Origin: Halisarca cf. caerulea
Lineage: Eukaryota > Porifera > Demospongiae > Chondrillida > Halisarcidae
Assembly (NCBI GenBank): GCA_963170055.1
Contig: CAUJGJ010000129.1
Span: 560,701 to 624,700, forward strand
Direction: 5' to 3'
DNA length: 64,000 nucleotides
Part shown: piece by piece, positions 57,001 to 64,000 of the stretch
Layout: every line of letters begins with the position of its first letter
How positions within the stretch are numbered: the first letter of the stretch is position 1
Translations under genes and position numbers: made by a program
The notes under the pieces: model-generated
Seen by the model: the letters and a program-made list of their open reading frames with translations, nothing else
The model's database searches: none
Told to the model about the DNA's origin: nothing

Positions 57001-57928
57001 TAAGAAAGTAAACGAGTACACATATTACACAAAATATTTTATCCATGCATACATATACAAATAGCATAATTTTCAATCCAGTATAATACATATTCAGAAA
57101 TCATATACTCATAACTAAATGGGTTCTAAATTATATACAGTAAAATAAATGATTTCTACTGTAAAGGACGTTTGTGCATAGCATGCAGGTGAGTAAGTTT
57201 GAATTGCTCAGCAGTCTGCATGACTCTGTACACTGACACTTACCATGATACCCACCACCATGTCCTCCGGGATATCCACCGTGATGCCCTCCGGAATATC
57301 CACCATGATGCCCTCCGGAGTATCCTCCACCATGATGCCCTCCAGAGTATCCTCCACCACGATGTCCTCCAGACCATCCTCCGTGATGCCCTCCACCAAA
57401 GAATCTCTTCATTCTAGGATAATCATCTAACATGTAAGGAAGGGAGGCGTGCATGTGATGAGGTTCACAATAATGTAGTTAAATGTTTGAAGTACAAATA
57501 TATCATCAGTGCATGCATGTTAGAATAATAGGAAGAGAAAATGGTCCAATCTGATGGACATTGCATGCCATGCAGTTAACTGTGCTTTGTCAATATTATA
57601 TACTGTATATTACGATATTATAATATCGATACCCTTAATACCCATGCAGTTAGTGACACACACATGCATGCATGCAGCTAATATTAAAAATCCTTACATA
57701 GTACGCAGAAGTATATAGCCTCTGGCTTTCTCAGTTTAACTAAGACACACACACTGATCAGCTGCATGTGACAGCCAATGAATGCCTTCTTACAATCCTG
57801 TGAAAGAGCCACAAACCTTCCTGCAGAAATATATCATCATCATCATCTGTCAACAATCCACTTGACACTGAGAAGATCAGTGACAAGAGAAAAGTACCTA
57901 CAAAAACAAGTCTCAGATTTTCACTCAT
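42547..57928 (-). CDS. secreted TSP1/sushi/EGF/IgGFc-binding mosaic protein, 19 exons joined
   Basis: Exons, 5' to 3': 57928-57817, 57426-57244, 56918-56715, 56100-56045, 55432-55294, 55015-54821, 54415-54287, 53776-53597, 52800-52633, 52032-51850, 51125-50994, 50686-50567, 50168-49968, 49573-49535, 47477-47061, 46733-46563, 45391-45233, 44439-44308, 43833-42547. They total 4,207 nt, about 1,402 residues, with no stop. Every junction is phase 1 except the intron between 56045 and 55432 (phase 0), which splits a TSP1. Order: signal peptide (VFVGTFLLSLIFSVSSG), Asp run, Gly/His segment, TSP1 x2, sushi, EGF, TSP1 x2, sushi, EGF x2, sushi, spacer, two GCC2/GCC3-like modules, EGF, IgGFc-binding domain. 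No membrane anchor is seen. An extracellular adhesion, matrix or recognition role is inferred. The final exon is unresolved; reading on without splicing would stop at 42497. Confidence 0.88.
44188..44260. repeat. 15-bp inverted repeat followed by a 21-nt C run
   Basis: CTGGTTTATCTGACA at 44188-44202 pairs exactly with TGTCAGATAAACCAG at 44223-44237. A run of 21 C (44240-44260) follows directly, within 50 bp of the EGF exon donor. The homopolymer length may be unreliable. Confidence 0.85.
44909..45108. mobile_element. probable pogo/Tigger-like MITE
   Basis: TACAGTGAAACTCCCATTAA faces GTCCTTGACTTTACTGTA. The inverted match is weaker than in other copies. It lies in an intron of the mosaic gene. 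Confidence 0.55.
45233..47477 (-). other. SCUBE-like spacer and two ephrin-receptor-like Cys modules
   Basis: Exon 47477-47061 encodes a 139-residue segment with ATCSGSLKRATG, a CDSSCLERLKRKMADKQKA helix and a Cys-containing end. Exons 46733-46563 and 45391-45233 encode GTYYSLQTSDCRACPIGTYG and GHYSESGFAPCQPCPIGTYS, typical of GCC2/GCC3 (ephrin-receptor-like) modules. A Cys-bracketed basic helix followed by such modules is how SCUBE-type proteins are arranged. The module calls are firm; the SCUBE comparison is inference. Confidence 0.65.
47682..48065. mobile_element. perfect 155-bp inverted repeat with 74-bp spacer
   Basis: Arm 47682-47836 and arm 47911-48065 are, by eye, identical reverse complements over all 155 bases. 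It lies in a 2-kb intron of the mosaic gene. Part of the arm (CTACTGATGAAGGGTGGAAT and a nearby AAAAGGCC) has a diverged relative at 60806-60890. Best read as a foldback element; no target duplication was recognised. Confidence 0.92.
48400..48905 (-). repeat. dispersed repeat, copy B
   Basis: Reverse complement of the repeat at 13.1-13.56 kb, diverged by substitutions and small indels. Located in the same intron as the perfect palindrome. No coding capacity. Confidence 0.7.
49535..49573 (-). other. 39-nt micro-exon of the mosaic gene
   Basis: Acceptor CACGTAG and donor GTAATA bound 39 nt in phase 1, adding VRIMCPSQAGCA between the sushi exon (50168-49968) and the spacer exon (47477-47061). 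The frame is open and phases match on both sides. The short length makes this weaker than the other exons. Confidence 0.6.
49753..49923. repeat. (CA)n microsatellite
   Basis: About 170 bp of CA repeats directly below the GC-type donor of the sushi exon at 49968. Confidence 0.95.
52099..52317. mobile_element. ACCGTATA-type MITE, about 220 bp
   Basis: ACCGTATACGCTTAATTTTC faces GCGAAATTAAAGAGCATACAGTA. The interior has paired TTTTCGTGG / CCGCGAAAT motifs. It lies in an intron of the mosaic gene. Confidence 0.65.
53107..53284. mobile_element. MITE with GAATTTTCATTAATCCGCC ends
   Basis: TACAATGAATTTTCATTAAT faces ATTAATGAAAATTCACTGTA, about 25-bp inverted repeats with TA ends. Interior repeats of GGATTA resemble the pogo-like MITEs. 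Confidence 0.85.
53959..54062. repeat. (CA)n microsatellite
   Basis: CA repeat in an intron of the mosaic gene, between the EGF and TSP1 exons. Confidence 0.95.
55820..55999. mobile_element. pogo/Tigger-like MITE, 180 bp
   Basis: TACAGTGGAACCTGTCTATT faces AATAGACAGGTTCCACTGTA, nearly perfect 20-bp ends with TA. It sits in the phase-0 intron that splits a TSP1 domain. Confidence 0.92.
57244..57426 (-). other. Gly/His-rich repeat exon of the mosaic gene
   Basis: 61 codons starting DYPRMKRFFGGG, then units of GGYSGGHHGG and variants. The dibasic KR just before the repeats could be a processing site. Such repeats often bind metals or form flexible matrix linkers; the role here is inference. 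Confidence 0.85.
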
Positions 57929-60132
57929 GACTACCAACATCAGTAGCTTCAGAAGTGTAAATGGCCTATAGTTCATACACACATCATTAAATATACCAAA
58001 CAATGTAATACCTTGCTGCAGTACAGTGGACTTACACAGCTAGGTGTGAAGGTGAAAGATAAAGAATGAAATCATGCACGTGCACAGCACATGCCCACAG
58101 CTGGCCTTCTTGTCTCTAGCATGTGTCATGAAAGCTTGAGTATTCATAACACAGAATGGCAATATAATATATAATATGTCATTTGGTGAATAAACTTATA
58201 GTATTGTATACTGTATATTATAGAGTTTACCCTTGCAGTGAACACTAGTGGGCAGGCTCTCCATGCTGGCAATTCTGATATAAATCATGTCATTTACATA
58301 TAATCCAAATTCCACGTACTTCAATATTACCGTGTAATTAATTAACCTTATTGTTCTTTGAGAACCTTTGGACATGGTAGTTGAAAGCACTGCTGGCCAA
58401 CTGAATTTGTTCAGCTATACTGTACGCACATACTTGAATTCCCACATTGTGGAGCTGTGTATTGTCTCTGTAATATTATGCAAAATGTCAGGATCTGTAT
58501 ATCGATCATGATGCTATCCCAAACAACAGATGGCTGGTAAACGGATCCATGTAAAGTCATAAAATTTTTGACATCTTATACTCATTAAATTCTGTCCTGT
58601 TCAATAATTAAAAGGGATTAATCGTGATGACATACTTTTAGTTATGCATGAGAAAAATCAAATAACATGTAAGCACAGACCTTCGATTCTTGCCCACAAA
58701 ACCTTGTGCCATTTAGAGAAAAACTAGTGTTTCGTGTTTCATGCTGCCATTTCCTATCCATAAACATAGCACCTAGTGATCACTAAAACATGCTCGGCAG
58801 CTTCTCACAACACTTCATGCTACAGCTAACACTAACCACAACATTATCACGTATGCAGCATTTACGCTCATATGTACAGATGTGCATATACATAGGAATC
58901 ATAATATGAATAACTTCTACAGCATTCATACATGATTGTACTGCTGTCAGCACTAAACCTTTGGTCACGTACATGTCCAGTATTTAGTAGTAGATAAACA
59001 AGAGACAACTAGTAGATGCTTCTACCTAAAGTACAGTGGAACCCTCTTACAAAAATGAAACTTGAGGAACTGAAGAAAGTTAATGTTCATTTTATCAAAA
59101 TTTCATGTTATGAGAATAATTAGGAATATTTATTGAAGGGGCCATTGGCTGCTTTCATATTAACCAAAATTTCATGTAAAATGATTTTGTGTTAACAGGG
59201 TTCAACTGTACTATACATTTCGGATCTCTCACAGTGGTCATTACACAATGTACAGCTGATGGAGTTTCAGCTAGAGGACCTTCTCACCTGTTCAAAACAT
59301 TTGCGCATACATAGAGCCCAAGTAATATGAATGTTTTACACATGCACATACTGCATGTATATACTACTGAATATGCATACACACAATAGGGACACATGCT
59401 ACGTAACAAAACCTTAACCACAGTACTCCAACTGTATGTACATAGTATACGTACTTGAGGTCAGTAGGATCATGCACAACATACTAATAATATAACGATA
59501 GTATATGCATATATATGCAGGTGCGTGCAGCTATATATTACCATATTTAGTTACACAGTAGACATGTGCAATATGTCCAAAATATTGTTCCTTGTGATAT
59601 TCTCTCTGATATCGTGATATATTGTTTTTGTTATAAACCACGTACAGTACTGATTAGAATTACTTTACCATGGTAAGTGCGGTTAGTTCGAGTGTACAAG
59701 TGAGTGCCCGCACTAATTTACACCAATTTACACGCTGGTTAGTGTAAAATGGCGTCGGAAATGCTCTCATCATGAAGCATAAAAACAAATTTCGTGTGAA
59801 CGAAAATCAGTCTAGAGTCAGTACCTGTTTATTGTACATACCATATACACCATGTATACACTCTATTGTACACACTGACTAATGTACTGGTTGTAAACCT
59901 AGAGATTACATGATGGATCATGGCATTTAGTTTCTGACTCCTGAAATTTGCCACATACACTTCCTTTACTTCAATGGAACATACGTACATACATACATAC
60001 ATATTGCAATGACATATAGAGATATACTGTACATACATACAAATGGTTCATGCAATTACACAGGTAAGGCTGCTATATTATGATGAAAGTGTTGAAAGAT
60101 TCACATAGTCATGAAAGTACTATGGCAATGTT
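57929..60132. other. intergenic region between the two minus-strand genes
   Basis: About 2.2 kb with no supported exon. It should contain the promoter of the mosaic gene just above 57928 and the 3' end of the next gene below 60133, but no clear TATA box or poly(A) signal stands out. One pogo-like MITE is present (59032-59210). Confidence 0.5.
59032..59210. mobile_element. pogo/Tigger-like MITE, 179 bp
   Basis: TACAGTGGAACCCTCTTACA faces TGTTAACAGGGTTCAACTGTA; TA at both ends. Confidence 0.85.
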
Positions 60133-63970
<3,838 letters not shown>

Positions 63971-64000
63971 CTACGGAGACATACGTACACACAGTATAGA

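Noticed and set aside
57794..57816. Extending mosaic exon 1 to the GTAAGA donor at 57793
   Set aside because: That donor gives phase 0, but the next exon needs phase 1; the GTTTGT donor after GGAAG at 57817 fits.

Overview
This is metazoan nuclear DNA. Genes have many short GT-AG introns, mostly in phase 1. Intergenic DNA and introns are full of CA/TG microsatellites, foldback elements and MITEs, with decayed LINEs and a piggyBac element. Very long ankyrin/ROCO proteins and secreted TSP1/sushi/EGF/IgGFc-binding mosaics fit a demosponge or another early-branching invertebrate. I cannot name the species from sequence alone.

Layout. (1) 628-8850: a decayed copy (pseudogene plus 3' flank) of a giant ankyrin-Roc-COR gene. 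(2) 9.0-20.6 kb: no host gene recognised; a CR1/L2-like LINE remnant, several MITEs and foldbacks, and a fragment of a mobile-element ORF at 17.3 kb. (3) 20.77-38.33 kb, plus strand: the intact paralogue. A 9.9-kb exon encodes about 65-70 ankyrin repeats, a Roc-type GTPase and a COR-like region; two small phase-1 exons add a linker and a death-fold-like tail. Its 6.6-kb first intron holds a complete-looking 3.2-kb piggyBac transposon (TTAA duplication, terminal inverted repeats, two-exon transposase), a LINE scrap and a 300-bp GA tract. (4) 57.93-42.55 kb, minus strand: a secreted modular gene that I could join exon by exon with consistent reading phase. The order is signal peptide, Gly/His-rich segment, TSP1, TSP1, sushi, EGF, TSP1, TSP1, sushi, EGF, EGF, sushi, 39-nt micro-exon, SCUBE-like spacer, two ephrin-receptor-like Cys modules, EGF, IgGFc-binding domain. 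Its last exon is uncertain. (5) 63.97-60.13 kb, minus strand: the last six exons of a gene that enters from beyond the right edge; I do not recognise its product.

The two ankyrin loci give a natural before/after comparison. The piggyBac element and at least two pogo-like MITEs are present at the 20-39 kb locus and absent from the matching places of the 0.6-8.8 kb copy. The copy has premature stops, frameshifts, a 1.6-kb internal deletion and a broken splice donor. The intact protein resembles a cytosolic ROCO/DAPK-like signalling sensor; the minus-strand mosaic resembles an extracellular recognition or matrix protein.
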